Made by a program: the position numbers and the translations under genes. A model generated the notes under the pieces. The model was given only the letters and a program-made list of their open reading frames with translations. It was not told where the DNA came from and made no database searches. From Pseudomonadota bacterium (GTDB lineage: Bacteria > Pseudomonadota > Gammaproteobacteria > Xanthomonadales > SZUA-36), in assembly GCA_015222805.1 (NCBI GenBank), contig JADFVZ010000125.1, positions 24,342 through 88,341 of the forward strand: 64,000 bases of DNA, given 5' to 3'. Shown here piece by piece: positions 38,913 through 50,633 of this stretch (position 1 is the stretch's first letter; each line of letters begins with the position of its first letter).

Positions 38913-40739
38913 ATGATTAGTAAACTCCGTAATATCGCGATTATCGCTCACGTTGACCACGGAAAAACCACCCTGGTTGACTGCCTGTTAAAACAGTCGG
39001 GCACTATCGATACCCGCAAAGAAACCACTGAACGGATGATGGATTCCAACGATCTTGAAAAAGAACGTGGAATAACCATCCTTTCCAAAAATACTGCGAT
39101 TAAATGGGGCGATTACCGGATTAATATCGTGGATACCCCCGGACATGCAGATTTTGGCGGCGAAGTTGAACGTGTGCTCTCCATGGTCGATTCGGTACTA
39201 CTGCTGGTAGATGCGGTTGAAGGACCCATGCCGCAAACCCGCTTTGTGACCCAGAAAGCTTTTGAAATGGGTTTCAAGCCAATCGTTGTTATCAACAAAA
39301 TTGATCGTGACGGTGCCCGCCCCGACTGGGTTATGGACCAGACTTTTGATCTTTTCGATCGCCTCGGCGCCACCGAAGAGCAACTGGATTTTCCGGTAGT
39401 TTATGCATCAGCCATCAATGGCTACGCCAGCCTCAGCGATGATGTACGCGATGGAGATATGACACCGCTGTTTGAAACCATTATTAATGAGGTGAACAAA
39501 CCGGATGTTGACCAGGACGGTACATTCCAGATGCGCATCACTTCGCTTGATTACAACAGTTATGTGGGTATCATCGGCATCGGCCGGATTCAGCGCGGCA
39601 GTATCAAACCCGGCGCACAGATCAAAATTATTGATCGTGAAGAAAAAGTCCGTAACGGGAAAATCATGCAGGTGCTGGGCTTTATGGGGCTGGAACGGGT
39701 CGAGTTTAAAGAAGCCCACGCGGGCGATATTATTGCTGTAACCGGCCTTGACCCACTGAATATCTCCGATACCCTGTGCGACCCCTTGAATGTGGAAGCT
39801 TTACCACCACTCAAAATTGATGAACCGACCATCAGCATGACCTTCCAGCCAAACAATTCACCGTTTGCAGGCAAGGAAGGCAAATATGTCACCTCCCGGA
39901 ATATCTGGGATCGGTTAATGCAGGAAATTAAACATAATGTAGCCCTGCGGGTTGAAGAAACCGGTGGCGAAAAATTCCTTGTATCCGGTCGTGGCGAGCT
40001 GCATCTGTCAGTATTGATTGAAACCATGCGTCGTGAAGGCTTTGAGCTGGCGGTGAGTCGTCCGCAGGTTATTTTGCGTGAGGTCGATGGCCAGACACTG
40101 GAACCATACGAGCAACTCACTGTAGATATTGAAGACCAGCATCAGGGCGCAGTAATGGAAGCCCTGGGTGTGCGTAAAGGCGAATTACGCGATATGCTTC
40201 CCGATGGCCGTGGCCGGGTACGTATGGATTACCTGATTCCGGCACGTGGTTTGATCGGTTTCCGGACCGACTTTATGACCATGACCGCAGGTACCGGACT
40301 GATCTACAGTGTTTATGATCATTACGGCCCGTATAAAACCGGCGAAATTGGCCAGCGCCTTAAAGGTGTATTAGTTTCCAACGGTATGGGCAAGGCCCTG
40401 GGTTATGCCCTCTTCAACTTGCAGGAGCGCGGTAAATTATTTATCGGCCATGCTGTTGAGGTTTATGGCGGCATGATAATCGGCATTCACTCACGTTCCA
40501 ATGATTTAACCGTAAACCCGCTGAAAGCCAAACAGCTGAACAATATCCGCGCCGCCGGTACCGATGAAAACCTGGTGCTGGTACGGCCGATTGAATTCAC
40601 CCTGGAACAGGCGCTGGAATTCATCGATGATGATGAACTGGTTGAAGTAACCCCGAAGAACATTCGTATTCGTAAGAAGCACTTGCTAGAGCATGAACGT
40701 AAAAAAGCCGGCCGTGAGAAAGAAAAGACGACTGATTAG
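38913..40739 (+). CDS. typA: GTP-binding protein TypA/BipA
   Basis: [49 protein letters not shown]. Confidence 0.97.
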   Translation: MISKLRNIAIIAHVDHGKTTLVDCLLKQSGTIDTRKETTERMMDSNDLEKERGITILSKNTAIKWGDYRINIVDTPGHADFGGEVERVLSMVDSVLLLVDAVEGPMPQTRFVTQKAFEMGFKPIVVINKIDRDGARPDWVMDQTFDLFDRLGATEEQLDFPVVYASAINGYASLSDDVRDGDMTPLFETIINEVNKPDVDQDGTFQMRITSLDYNSYVGIIGIGRIQRGSIKPGAQIKIIDREEKVRNGKIMQVLGFMGLERVEFKEAHAGDIIAVTGLDPLNISDTLCDPLNVEALPPLKIDEPTISMTFQPNNSPFAGKEGKYVTSRNIWDRLMQEIKHNVALRVEETGGEKFLVSGRGELHLSVLIETMRREGFELAVSRPQVILREVDGQTLEPYEQLTVDIEDQHQGAVMEALGVRKGELRDMLPDGRGRVRMDYLIPARGLIGFRTDFMTMTAGTGLIYSVYDHYGPYKTGEIGQRLKGVLVSNGMGKALGYALFNLQERGKLFIGHAVEVYGGMIIGIHSRSNDLTVNPLKAKQLNNIRAAGTDENLVLVRPIEFTLEQALEFIDDDELVEVTPKNIRIRKKHLLEHERKKAGREKEKTTD

Positions 40740-40861
40740 ACCTCTGTCATCCTGGCCTCTGAGCCGGAACATCCTTATAAAAGCACGGTACCCAATGAGG
40801 TCCCGGGTTCTGCTACTCGCAGCCCCGGGATGACACCGAGTTTTATTAACCTTTTTGTGGT

Positions 40862-42244
40862 TTAAACTCTATCCTGGGATGAACTCTCGATGCTGACAAT
40901 CTGCATCGCCAGTTCCAGCGCCTGTTCGTAGTTCAGGCGCGGATCAACCGTTGTGGTATAGGCCCTGGCAAGATCGGCTTCACTCAGGTCACGCGCGCCA
41001 CCGGTACATTCGGTTACGTTTTCACCGGTTAACTCAAGATGCACCCCACCCAGGTGGGTACCCATCTGCTGGTGGATTTTCACCGCTTTTTTCACTTCAC
41101 CACGAATCTTCCGGAAACGTCGTGTTTTAACACCATTAGCAACAGTTTCAGTATTACCGTGCATGGGGTCCGCCATCCATAACACCGGGGCATCCAGGCT
41201 TTGGACTTTTTCTATCAGCGGTGGCAGATGCTCTTCGATTTGGTCAACACCCATACGGTGGATCAGCACAATCCTGCCAGCTTCTTTATCCGGGTTCAGT
41301 GTTTTCAGCAACTCCTGCAGCCATTGGTCATCCATTCCAGGACCAATTTTGATTCCTATCGGATTCTGGATACCACGGAAAAACTCCACATGGGCCATGT
41401 CCATTTCTGCTGTGCGCATGCCTATCCAGGGGAAGTGGGTAGCAAGGTTGTAAAAACCTTCGGCATTTGGGACTTGCCGGGTCAATGCGGTTTCATACTG
41501 CAGATGCAATGCCTCATGCGAAGTATAAAAGTCAGCACGTTTCAAACTCCCCGCAGCGCGGCCGCTAATGGCTTCAACAAAGTGCAGTGAGTTACCAATA
41601 GACTCAGCCAGGCGCCTGAACTCATCCGCCAATTGCGAATGCTCAACCCAGCTTAGATCCCAGTACTCCGGGTGGTGTAAATCTGCAAAACCGCCATCTA
41701 CTAATGCGCGCACAAAGTTAATTGTCAGCGCTGAGTGATTATGCGCCTGCAGCAATCTTTCCGGATCAGGGTTGCGGGCTGCTCTGGTAAATGCCGGTGA
41801 ATTCACCAGGTCACCGCGATAACTGGGCAAGGTAACGCCATCCTGGGTTTCAGTATCGGAAGATCTCGGTTTGGCATACTGGCCGGCAAAACGACCAATG
41901 CGGGTTACCGGTTTATGCAAACCATGCAACAGCACCAGCGACATCTGCAACAGCACTTTCAGACGGTTGGTAATAATCGTCGGAGTGCAATCGGCAAAAG
42001 TTTCCGCACAATCACCACCCTGGAGGATAAAGCGTTCGCCGCGCTGGGCTTCAGCAATTTGTTGGCGCAGGTTGTTAATTTCCCAGGATGTCACCAGCGG
42101 CGGCAGGACCGAAAGCTTATTCAGTGACTGTTCCAGCTGAGCCGTATCCGGATAGCTTGCCTGTTGGGTGATTCGTTTCGTTTTCCAGCTATCAGGCTGC
42201 CAGTTTTGCGCTTGCCTGAGAGGAGATATTACTGAGTTATTCAT
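40862..42244 (-). CDS. Class II 3-deoxy-7-phosphoheptulonate synthase
   Basis: SWKTKRITQQASYPD, FILQGGDCAETFADC, RIGRFAGQYAKPRS. Confidence 0.95.
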   Translation of the reverse strand: MNNSVISPLRQAQNWQPDSWKTKRITQQASYPDTAQLEQSLNKLSVLPPLVTSWEINNLRQQIAEAQRGERFILQGGDCAETFADCTPTIITNRLKVLLQMSLVLLHGLHKPVTRIGRFAGQYAKPRSSDTETQDGVTLPSYRGDLVNSPAFTRAARNPDPERLLQAHNHSALTINFVRALVDGGFADLHHPEYWDLSWVEHSQLADEFRRLAESIGNSLHFVEAISGRAAGSLKRADFYTSHEALHLQYETALTRQVPNAEGFYNLATHFPWIGMRTAEMDMAHVEFFRGIQNPIGIKIGPGMDDQWLQELLKTLNPDKEAGRIVLIHRMGVDQIEEHLPPLIEKVQSLDAPVLWMADPMHGNTETVANGVKTRRFRKIRGEVKKAVKIHQQMGTHLGGVHLELTGENVTECTGGARDLSEADLARAYTTTVDPRLNYEQALELAMQIVSIESSSQDRV

Positions 42245-42283
42245 CTATACATCCAGTTTTCTATATGTGCAATAAAGTTGCTA

Positions 42284-42784
42284 TTAAGCTGTACTACGCG
42301 CCCGTTGCCACATCCACCAACTGCCCAGGAATATGGACAGGTAAGCAATTAGTGTCCACTCGGGCATGGTCAGGCCAATAAATTGCCAGCTGACTTCCGC
42401 ACAGCTGCCCGAACCTTTAAATATCATCCCCAGGGCCTCTGCCAGTGGAAAAACGTCCAGCATGTACTCTAGCCCAGGCCCGCAGTCGGGAACCTTATCG
42501 GCGGGCAAATGCTGGAGCCAGACATGCCGCCCGGCAATACCAATACCAGCAAGCGCTGTGAGGCTGATCAACAGGGTATAAAGCAGTCGCCCGAGTGCAG
42601 CCGGATTGTGAATTGCAGCGATCAGGGCAAATCCACCGATCAGCATAAATACTACACGCTGCAGGATACATAAGGGGCAGGGTTCGAGCAGGTCAACTTC
42701 CTGCACCCACATGGCATATGCCAGCAAACCGGCACAGCCTGCAAACAGCAAAAAAAACCATTTTCTAATCGTTAACCACTGCAT
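42284..42784 (-). CDS. dsbB: Disulfide bond formation protein DsbB
   Basis: EPCPLCILQR; four hydrophobic segments. Confidence 0.9.
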   Translation of the reverse strand: MQWLTIRKWFFLLFAGCAGLLAYAMWVQEVDLLEPCPLCILQRVVFMLIGGFALIAAIHNPAALGRLLYTLLISLTALAGIGIAGRHVWLQHLPADKVPDCGPGLEYMLDVFPLAEALGMIFKGSGSCAEVSWQFIGLTMPEWTLIAYLSIFLGSWWMWQRARSTA

Positions 42785-42884
42785 TTCATCAGCCTGTTGT
42801 TTTCTGTCTGCCGAAGCGTTTCCAAGACAAATTGTTGGAGTATAATCGACATATCTTTGGATAAATAAATCAGTAGGTCGAATA

Positions 42885-44579
42885 ATGAATGTAAGCACCG
42901 GACAAAGCAAGCTTCAATCTCAATCTCCGGGGAAAATTATTGCCCCACATGGCAGTAAACTGACATGCCAGGGCTGGCACCAGGAAGCTGCGATGCGCAT
43001 GCTGATGAATAACTTGGATCCCAATGTTGCAGAAAAGCCTGATGAATTAATCGTTTACGGCGGTACCGGGCGGGCGGCGCGCAACTGGGAATCCTATCAC
43101 CGGATTATTGCCACCCTGCAGCGGCTGAAAAATGATGAAACCCTGATTATCCAGAGTGGTAAGCCTGTAGGCGTATTCCGGACCCATGATGAAGCACCGC
43201 GTGTGTTGATTGCCAATTCCAACCTGGTCCCCCGCTGGGGCAACTGGGACGTTTTCCGCGAGTTGGAGCAGCAGGGCCTGACCATGTACGGGCAGATGAC
43301 CGCCGGCTCATGGATATATATTGGCTCCCAGGGCATAGTCCAGGGTACCTATGAAACGTTTGCCGAGCTGGCGAATCAGGAATTCGGCGGCAGTATGCGC
43401 GGGCGCCTGGTGGTCACCGCCGGCCTCGGCGGCATGGGTGGTGCCCAACCGCTTTCGGTGACCATGAATGACGGCAAATGCCTGGCGGTCGAAGTTGACC
43501 CCTGGCGCATCGACCGCCGGGTTGAAACCGGTTATTGCGACCGTAAAGCCACCAGCCTGGATGAAGCGTTGCAGATGTTAAATGAAAATGATGAGCCGCT
43601 GTCAGTAGGTTTACTTGGAAATATAGCCGAGGTGCTGCCGGAACTGGTGCGCCGCGGCATCGTTCCCGATGTAGTTACCGACCAGACCTCGGCCCATGAC
43701 CTGCGTGAAGGCTATATTCCCGCCGGATATAGCCTCGAAGCTGCAGCAGAACTGCGCAGCAGCGACCCTAAAGGCTATGACAACCGGGTCCTAGACTCCA
43801 TGGTCACCCATGTTGAAGCTATCCTCGAACTACAGAAGCTGGGCTCGATCTGTTTCGATTACGGCAATAACCTGCGCGGCCAGGTGGCTGACCACCGCGG
43901 CCTTAAACAGGCCTTCGATTACCCCGGTTTTGTACCAGCCTATATTCGCCCCCTGTTTTGCAAAGGTGCGGGGCCCTTTCGCTGGGCGGCCCTGTCCGGA
44001 AATCCAAAGGACATTTATACGACTGACAAAGCCATTCTCGAATTATTCCCGCAGAAAACCTCATTACATCGCTGGATCGACAAGGCACAAAAACAGATCC
44101 AGTTCCAGGGCCTGCCGGCACGCATTTGCTGGCTGGAATACGGCGAACGCGCCGAAGCCGGTGAGAAGTTCAACTGGCTGGTGAAAAAGGGCCTGGTAGA
44201 TGCACCGCTGGTAATCGGCCGTGATCACCTGGATACCGGCTCTGTAGCCTCACCCAATCGTGAAACCGAAGCGATGATGGATGGCTCCGATGCCATTGCC
44301 GACTGGCCGCTGCTCAATGCCATGCTGAATACCGCCTGCGGTGCCTCCTGGGTCTCCCTGCATCATGGTGGCGGGGTTGGTATCGGTTATTCAATGCATT
44401 CAGGCATGGTCTGTGTTGCCGATGGTTCCGAGCAGGCCTCGCGGCGATTAAACCGCGTGCTGACAGCCGATCCCGGCACCGGGGTGATGCGCCATGCAGA
44501 TGCCGGCTATCCATTGGCAATCGAAACTGCAAATGAGCGCGGGGTAGATCTGCCAATGATTAACGGAGATGGAAAATAA
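42885..44579 (+). CDS. hutU: Urocanate hydratase
   Basis: [34 protein letters not shown]. Confidence 0.97.
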   Translation: MNVSTGQSKLQSQSPGKIIAPHGSKLTCQGWHQEAAMRMLMNNLDPNVAEKPDELIVYGGTGRAARNWESYHRIIATLQRLKNDETLIIQSGKPVGVFRTHDEAPRVLIANSNLVPRWGNWDVFRELEQQGLTMYGQMTAGSWIYIGSQGIVQGTYETFAELANQEFGGSMRGRLVVTAGLGGMGGAQPLSVTMNDGKCLAVEVDPWRIDRRVETGYCDRKATSLDEALQMLNENDEPLSVGLLGNIAEVLPELVRRGIVPDVVTDQTSAHDLREGYIPAGYSLEAAAELRSSDPKGYDNRVLDSMVTHVEAILELQKLGSICFDYGNNLRGQVADHRGLKQAFDYPGFVPAYIRPLFCKGAGPFRWAALSGNPKDIYTTDKAILELFPQKTSLHRWIDKAQKQIQFQGLPARICWLEYGERAEAGEKFNWLVKKGLVDAPLVIGRDHLDTGSVASPNRETEAMMDGSDAIADWPLLNAMLNTACGASWVSLHHGGGVGIGYSMHSGMVCVADGSEQASRRLNRVLTADPGTGVMRHADAGYPLAIETANERGVDLPMINGDGK

Positions 44580-44581
44580 TC

Positions 44582-46090
44582 ATGGCTGCCACCCGATTAA
44601 GTATCGATAATCTTTATACCGACCTGGATACCAGTATGGCGGCTTTGAATGCCGACCAGTCCCGGGTCGAAGACTCACGGAAACTGGTTGAGCAAGCCCT
44701 GCAATCGGGTGAAGCACACTACGGCATTAATACCGGGTTCGGTATACTTGCGAATAAAAGAATCAGTGACGCTGAGCTTAACAAACTGCAGCGAAACATC
44801 TTGCTGAGCCATGCCTGCGGTGTCGGTGATCCGGTGCCTGAAAAAATAAGCCGCTTAATGTTGCGCCTGAAAATTCATTCGCTGGGGCTAGGCTTTTCCG
44901 GTATTTCCCGTACCACGTTCAAGCAGCTGCTGGCACTGGATAGTGCCGACATTATCTCAAGAATTCCCAGCCGCGGCAGTGTTGGCGCCTCTGGCGATCT
45001 CGCCCCGCTGGCCCATATGTGCCTGCCGTTAATCGGCCGCGGTGAAGTCTGGAATCTGACAGGTGATGGCTTTTCTCCGGCGGCTGAAAGCCTGGCAGAA
45101 CAGGGCCTGGAAAGCATTGAACTTAAGCCCAAAGACGGTCTTGCATTGATCAACGGCACCCAGCTAATGCTGGCCTACGGCAGTTATTGTACCGAGCGGG
45201 CACTCAGCTTATGCAAGGCCGCGGATATACTCGCCTGCATGAGCCTGGAAGCCCTCCAGGGCAGTGCGGCACCCTTTGACCCGCGTGTACATGCCGTACG
45301 CCCGCATAAGGGCCAGCAACAGGTCGCTGCAAATATCCGCAAACTGTTGGAAAATTCAGAAATTATGGATTCACACCGCAACTGCGGCAAGGTCCAGGAT
45401 CCCTACTCACTGCGCTGTGTACCCCAGGTTCACGGTGCCAGCAGGGATGCCTTTGATTACGTGGTTGCAGTGCTGGAAACCGAACTCAATTCGGTCACCG
45501 ATAATCCCCTGGTATTCGAGAACGGCGATATTATCTCCGGGGGTAATTTTCACGGCCAGCCACTGGCACTGTCGCTGGATTTTGCGGCCATTGCTTTAGC
45601 CGAATTAGCGAGCATTTCTGAGCGCCGCAGCTACTTGCTGCTGGAAGGCCATGACGGCCTGCCGACACTGCTGATGAGTGATACCGGGGTTAACTCCGGC
45701 TTTATGATTCCACAGTACACTGCAGCAGCCCTGGTATCGGAAAACAAAGTCCTCTGCCATCCGGCCAGTGTCGATTCCATCCCTACCTCACTGGGGCAGG
45801 AAGACCACGTCAGCATGGGCTCTATCAGTGCGCTAAAACTGCTGGGTGTATTGAAGAATGTGGAGCGCGTACTGGCGGTTGAACTTTTATGTGCTGCCCA
45901 GGCACTGGATTTCCGCCGTCCGATTAAACCCGGTGACGGCGTAGATGCAGCCTACCAGTTCCTGCGCAAAAAAATCAATCATGCCAGTGAGGATTATGAA
46001 GTCCGCAATGACCTGGATATCTGTGCAGAGATCCTCCGCAGCGGTGAACTGGTCGATGTTGTTGAGTGCGCCGTTAGCGAGTTTTCCTAA
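44582..46090 (+). CDS. hutH: Histidine ammonia-lyase
   Basis: GSVGASGDLAPLAHM MIO motif; YGINTGFG. Confidence 0.97.
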   Translation: MAATRLSIDNLYTDLDTSMAALNADQSRVEDSRKLVEQALQSGEAHYGINTGFGILANKRISDAELNKLQRNILLSHACGVGDPVPEKISRLMLRLKIHSLGLGFSGISRTTFKQLLALDSADIISRIPSRGSVGASGDLAPLAHMCLPLIGRGEVWNLTGDGFSPAAESLAEQGLESIELKPKDGLALINGTQLMLAYGSYCTERALSLCKAADILACMSLEALQGSAAPFDPRVHAVRPHKGQQQVAANIRKLLENSEIMDSHRNCGKVQDPYSLRCVPQVHGASRDAFDYVVAVLETELNSVTDNPLVFENGDIISGGNFHGQPLALSLDFAAIALAELASISERRSYLLLEGHDGLPTLLMSDTGVNSGFMIPQYTAAALVSENKVLCHPASVDSIPTSLGQEDHVSMGSISALKLLGVLKNVERVLAVELLCAAQALDFRRPIKPGDGVDAAYQFLRKKINHASEDYEVRNDLDICAEILRSGELVDVVECAVSEFS

Positions 46091-46092
46091 GC

Positions 46093-47316
46093 ATGGACCT
46101 GCTGCATAATATTTCCCAGTTGGCTACTTGTCCCGTTAATGGTAAACAGGAAGAAATCGGCAGTATTAGCGATGCCGCACTGGTGTGGGAGTTCGGCAAA
46201 ATCTTATGGGTGGGAAAAGAAAATGCGTTACCGGACACATACCGCGATGCCCTGCCCCATGACTGCGGTGGCCGACTGGTCATTCCGGGACTGATCGACT
46301 GTCATACCCACCTGTGTTTTGGTGGTTGGCGCGGCAATGAATTTGCCCAGCGGATCGAAGGCAAATCCTACCTCGAAATAGCCGCCGCCGGTGGCGGTAT
46401 TGCCAGTACCGTCAAAGCCACTCGCGAATCCAGCTTTGATGTATTGAAACAAAAGGCCGCTGGACTGCTCGAGGAAATGCTGGCTCTCGGAGTGACCACA
46501 GTTGAATGCAAATCAGGTTACGGCCTCGATTATGACAACGAAATAAAACAGCTCGAAGTCTACGCTGCTCTGCAGCAGGAACAACCCCTGGATCTAGTAC
46601 CCACCTTTCTCGGTGCACATATCATTCCACCTGAATTTACTGAGCGCAGGGATGACTATATTGAGTTACTCACAAATAAACTGCTACCTGAAATAAAACG
46701 CAGGGAACTGGCAGAGTTTTGTGACTGCTATATCGACGAGGGTGCCTACACTGTAAGTGAAGGGCGGAAAATCCTTCAGGCTGCTCACGCTCTTGGTTTT
46801 GGCTTGAAAATCCATGCTGAACAGCTGACCCATACCGGAGCGGCCTCGCTGGCTGCTGAACTGGGGGCAGTCTCGGCTGAACACCTGGAGCGGATTACAG
46901 TAAAGGATCATAAGTTGCTGGCAGATGCAGGTACGGTTGCCGTTAGCTTGCCGCTGGCTTCAATGTACCTGAAAGATGATTATATTGATGCCCGCGGACT
47001 AATTGAAGCTGGCGTAGCAGTTGCCGTGGCCACTGATTTAAACCCGGGTTCGTCTCCCAGCGGGCACCTGCCCCTGGCTATGTTGCAGGCCTGTTTAAAC
47101 CAGGCGATGACGCCTGCTGAAGTGCTCAAAGGCGCTACCAGCATTGCCGCTAAAGCCATCGGCAGGGAAAATTTAATTGGTAGTTTGCTAGCCGGTTACC
47201 AGGCAGACATCACCATTATTGATGCCAAAGACATCAATCACTGGATGTACCATTTCCGCGCCAATGCCTGCGCTGCGGTGATTAAAAACGGGGTCTGGCA
47301 ACATAATCGACTGTAA
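46093..47316 (+). CDS. hutI: Imidazolonepropionase
   Basis: IPGLIDCHTHLCFGG; ATDLNPGSSP. Confidence 0.95.
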   Translation: MDLLHNISQLATCPVNGKQEEIGSISDAALVWEFGKILWVGKENALPDTYRDALPHDCGGRLVIPGLIDCHTHLCFGGWRGNEFAQRIEGKSYLEIAAAGGGIASTVKATRESSFDVLKQKAAGLLEEMLALGVTTVECKSGYGLDYDNEIKQLEVYAALQQEQPLDLVPTFLGAHIIPPEFTERRDDYIELLTNKLLPEIKRRELAEFCDCYIDEGAYTVSEGRKILQAAHALGFGLKIHAEQLTHTGAASLAAELGAVSAEHLERITVKDHKLLADAGTVAVSLPLASMYLKDDYIDARGLIEAGVAVAVATDLNPGSSPSGHLPLAMLQACLNQAMTPAEVLKGATSIAAKAIGRENLIGSLLAGYQADITIIDAKDINHWMYHFRANACAAVIKNGVWQHNRL

Positions 47317-47318
47317 AG

Positions 47319-47336
47319 TGGGCATAAATGCCCACC
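47319..47336 (+). terminator. Stem-loop after hutI
   Basis: GTGGGCATAAATGCCCAC. Confidence 0.6.
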
Positions 47337-47396
47337 CTTGTATTTTTGAGCCAGACACAGATTAGACGCCCCGTATGAGCTCATTTATCATGTGCT

Positions 47397-49769
47397 TTAG
47401 TCGCAGGTCAGGCCACAAATACTGCCCACCTTATCCACGCAGGCCTGGTTGAATTCGCTCAAACAGCATTCAGGATTACTGACACAGATCTGGGTCACGC
47501 AGGAATGACAGCCGTCCAGCATAGGTTCTACGCTAGTTTCACACAAACTCTGACCACAAACTTTAGCATTCATGATCCCACCCTGTTCTACTGTAAACCC
47601 ACCACCCAGGGAGATCCCCAATCCCGCCGCAAGGTTGAGTTCACCGTTCTGGGTAACATAAAGTGACGGATCGGCAATAATATTTTCGCAGGCTTCCATG
47701 GAAACCCCAGTGATATTCACCATTCCTGAGGCTGTGGTAACCTTGCAAGTGGTCACACAGCTAACGGTTACATTGCTGATATTTTCTCCATCCAGGTCGC
47801 CGCTTGCATTACCGACAGTACAATTTTGGTCTGGAATTGGCGGCTCAGAAAGAACGGTAACCAGATAACTGGAGCCATCGAGAAGCGCTGTGTCAAAAGT
47901 AAAAATGCCGTCGGTACTGATAGCCAGGTCATCCCCACCATTGTTTTGCAGCACCAAGCCATCGCCGGCAAGACCGCTGACGGTACCGCCAATCGTGTAA
48001 TCAGCGTTTGGACAGGTTGAACCGAAGCGCTGATTACCGAGATCCAGCGCATCTTTCAGCTGAACCAGGCCAAAACCGGTATGAGTATCCCAACCAGCAC
48101 CATAAACCTGTCCACTGAAATCATGGGTACCGCTCAGATCCCTGGCAGAGTCACGCAGCAACTGGCGCAATTGTTTATTGGTGATACTAGCAGGCCCACC
48201 ACAGGCATCCCAGGCCCAGGCCACACCGGCGGCGACACCGGGTGTTGCCATGGATGTTCCACTGATGGTTTTGTAACCACCGGAACAGCCGACGCAACCA
48301 GCACCGTCATCTACTAATACACGGGTTGGTAGCCCCAGACCATTGGCCTGCAATAACTGTCCTTCGGACTGGGTAATGGATACACCGGGTATGTTTGCAC
48401 CACTGGTACAGTTACCACCACAGGTCGCAGACAGCGTTCCAGCAACATTGTTGTATAAAACGACCGCCAGACCACCGATTGAAGCCACATTATTCATTTT
48501 ATCCGAAAAAAGTATGTCGCCGCGCTCACAGAGTACAATACTGCCGTTCCAACTGCCATCAACGTCACCCGCATCACAGAGGTTGCCATCAACAAGGCTC
48601 TGGGTAACATCACCTGCAGCGGTTTCAGCAATTTGCGATGCCGGATAATCTGTACCATCATTGGTTACCTGAATAATCGGCACATTACCATTTGGGCCGG
48701 CAGGTGGGCCGGGCCAGGTGCTTAGCACCTGTTCACCACCACCGGACAATTCAACCACATCCCACTCTGTATTTGCAGGCTGATTCAAGGGATCGTGACT
48801 AGTGGCGGGGTATTGTGAAAAATTTGCCACATTATCAGATTGTCGTACTGCTGCAACTGAGACCACCGATTCGTAACTTGCCGGATAACTTCTTACCTCT
48901 GCTCCAGCATTGTCACCATCATTACCTGCTGCGGCGATTGGAAGAATATTATGGTTATCATAGACATCCTGGAAAATGGCATCTTCAGTTGCGCTGAAGC
49001 CGCCACCCAGGCTCATACTGATAACATTGGCACCCTGGTCACGACAATATTCAACCGCAACACCCAGGTTGGAGTTACCGCTGGACCAAAGACCATTATT
49101 GCCAAATATTTTAACAATAATTAATTCTGCGCCACCCGGCATAACGCCGACGACACCAATCGAATTATTTACCGCATTTGCGGTTCCAGCCACATGGGTC
49201 CCGTGGCCATTTTCATCCTCGGTATAGGCTTCCCCAGGAATTTGCGACATACCACTGTGGGTAATCCCCTGGAAATCATCGTGCGCGGCCCAGAAACCTG
49301 TATCGATAATACAGAATTTCACACCGGAACCATCCGGTGCACCATTGTCTATTACCCCGTCACGGTCGGCATCCCAGACATCCCTCGCCTGAAACTGGTC
49401 AATATTCCAGGGAACAAGCTGGGCCTGTAGTTTGTATTCCGGAACAGGTTCAAGCAGTTTTACATTGGGTAATGATGAGAGGGCATTTACAGCTTGTTCC
49501 GGGAGTGATATTGCCAATGTGTCATAGCGGTCAAATTGGTAATCGACCCTGGCACCCAGGCCTCGAACAGCAGCTAACATACTGGCTTTTTTTCCTGCTG
49601 AAAAACGCAGATAAAATGCTTTGCGATTAGCTGTAGCCTGGGTGACCTGTATTGATTTGCTCTTTTCTGATTTAGCACCTGTCTGCGGAAGGATAACCGC
49701 CTGGCTGACACCAAAGAATAGCATCAGGGCAACAAAAGTAATTGTTGTTACTAAATTCCTAATTTTCAA
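47397..49769 (-). CDS. Secreted S8 subtilase with PA-domain insert
   Basis: CIIDTGFWAAHDDF, GHGTHVAGTANA, GTSMATPGVAAG; signal peptide. Confidence 0.9.
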   Translation of the reverse strand: MKIRNLVTTITFVALMLFFGVSQAVILPQTGAKSEKSKSIQVTQATANRKAFYLRFSAGKKASMLAAVRGLGARVDYQFDRYDTLAISLPEQAVNALSSLPNVKLLEPVPEYKLQAQLVPWNIDQFQARDVWDADRDGVIDNGAPDGSGVKFCIIDTGFWAAHDDFQGITHSGMSQIPGEAYTEDENGHGTHVAGTANAVNNSIGVVGVMPGGAELIIVKIFGNNGLWSSGNSNLGVAVEYCRDQGANVISMSLGGGFSATEDAIFQDVYDNHNILPIAAAGNDGDNAGAEVRSYPASYESVVSVAAVRQSDNVANFSQYPATSHDPLNQPANTEWDVVELSGGGEQVLSTWPGPPAGPNGNVPIIQVTNDGTDYPASQIAETAAGDVTQSLVDGNLCDAGDVDGSWNGSIVLCERGDILFSDKMNNVASIGGLAVVLYNNVAGTLSATCGGNCTSGANIPGVSITQSEGQLLQANGLGLPTRVLVDDGAGCVGCSGGYKTISGTSMATPGVAAGVAWAWDACGGPASITNKQLRQLLRDSARDLSGTHDFSGQVYGAGWDTHTGFGLVQLKDALDLGNQRFGSTCPNADYTIGGTVSGLAGDGLVLQNNGGDDLAISTDGIFTFDTALLDGSSYLVTVLSEPPIPDQNCTVGNASGDLDGENISNVTVSCVTTCKVTTASGMVNITGVSMEACENIIADPSLYVTQNGELNLAAGLGISLGGGFTVEQGGIMNAKVCGQSLCETSVEPMLDGCHSCVTQICVSNPECCLSEFNQACVDKVGSICGLTCD

Positions 49770-49895
49770 AACATGCTCTCCTGCTTTATTTTTATAGCAG
49801 CTAGTATTAGATGGTCATTATTTTCTGTCTTTGCCTGTTTTTAATAGGCCGTGAAAAGAAATACGTTCAAAAAGCTAATAACCTCACCTGAACAA

Positions 49896-50135
49896 TCAAC
49901 TCTCGTCTTCAAAATCGAATTTGAGTGTGTCATTTTGATACTCAAACACCAACTGTGCGGCCTGCTCGTGTTGATTTTCCGGGACTCGCAAAATATATAA
50001 ATCTGCCGCCGGTAACTCACCGACACCGCCAACAAGGAAATTACCGGATGATTCCGCGGCAAATCCATCACTTTGTAGCAAGCCGAGAACAATCTGGGCT
50101 TCCAGGTAATTATCTGATTGGAATACTTTTTTCAT
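49896..50135 (-). CDS. DUF2007-type small protein
   Basis: MKKVFQSDNYLEAQIVLGLLQSDGFAAE...LYILRVPENQHEQAAQLV. Confidence 0.7.
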   Translation of the reverse strand: MKKVFQSDNYLEAQIVLGLLQSDGFAAESSGNFLVGGVGELPAADLYILRVPENQHEQAAQLVFEYQNDTLKFDFEDES

Positions 50136-50171
50136 GTCTGCAGTTAACACTCGTACAGAAGTTTATCAAGG

Positions 50172-50205
50172 CAAAAAAAAGCCCGGTAATAACCGGGCTT
50201 TTTAA
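50172..50205. terminator. Rho-independent terminator after rplQ
   Basis: AAAAAAAAGCCCGGTAATAACCGGGCTTTTT. Confidence 0.9.
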
Positions 50206-50219
50206 TAGTATTTTACTGT

Positions 50220-50606
50220 TTATTCAGCATCCACAACCGTATCGGCTGTAGGCCGGCCAACCAGTTCAACGATCGCCATCGGGGCTTTATCACCGGTACG
50301 GTAACCGCACTTGAGGATACGCAGGTAGCCACCGGGGCGTTCTACATAACGCGGTCCAAGATCAGTAAACAGTTTGCCCACTGCTTCTTTATCCCGCAGG
50401 CGATCAAACGCCAGGCGACGATGGGCGACGCTGTCTTCCTTGGCCAGGGTAATCAAAGGTTCTGCTACACGACGCAATTCCTTTGCCTTGGGCAAGGTGG
50501 TTTTAATGATTTCGTGTTTAAACAGTGACGAGGCCATGTTTTTAAACATAGCTTTACGATGTGAACTGTTACGATTTAATTGACGTCCTGATTTTCTATG
50601 ACGCAT
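50220..50606 (-). CDS. rplQ: 50S ribosomal protein L17
   Basis: [21 protein letters not shown]. Confidence 0.98.
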   Translation of the reverse strand: MRHRKSGRQLNRNSSHRKAMFKNMASSLFKHEIIKTTLPKAKELRRVAEPLITLAKEDSVAHRRLAFDRLRDKEAVGKLFTDLGPRYVERPGGYLRILKCGYRTGDKAPMAIVELVGRPTADTVVDAE

Positions 50607-50633
50607 TGCAATATCCTGTTATTCAGTGGCGTC

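Noticed and set aside
39590-40120. Antisense ORF of 176 aa within typA
   Set aside because: Low-complexity Ser/Arg-rich shadow of a highly conserved gene.
40790-40835. GC-rich repeat GTCCCGGGTTCTGCTACTCGCAGCCCCGGGATGAC as a novel element
   Set aside because: Looks like an ordinary REP-like or terminator hairpin between convergent genes; a single copy gives no basis for more.
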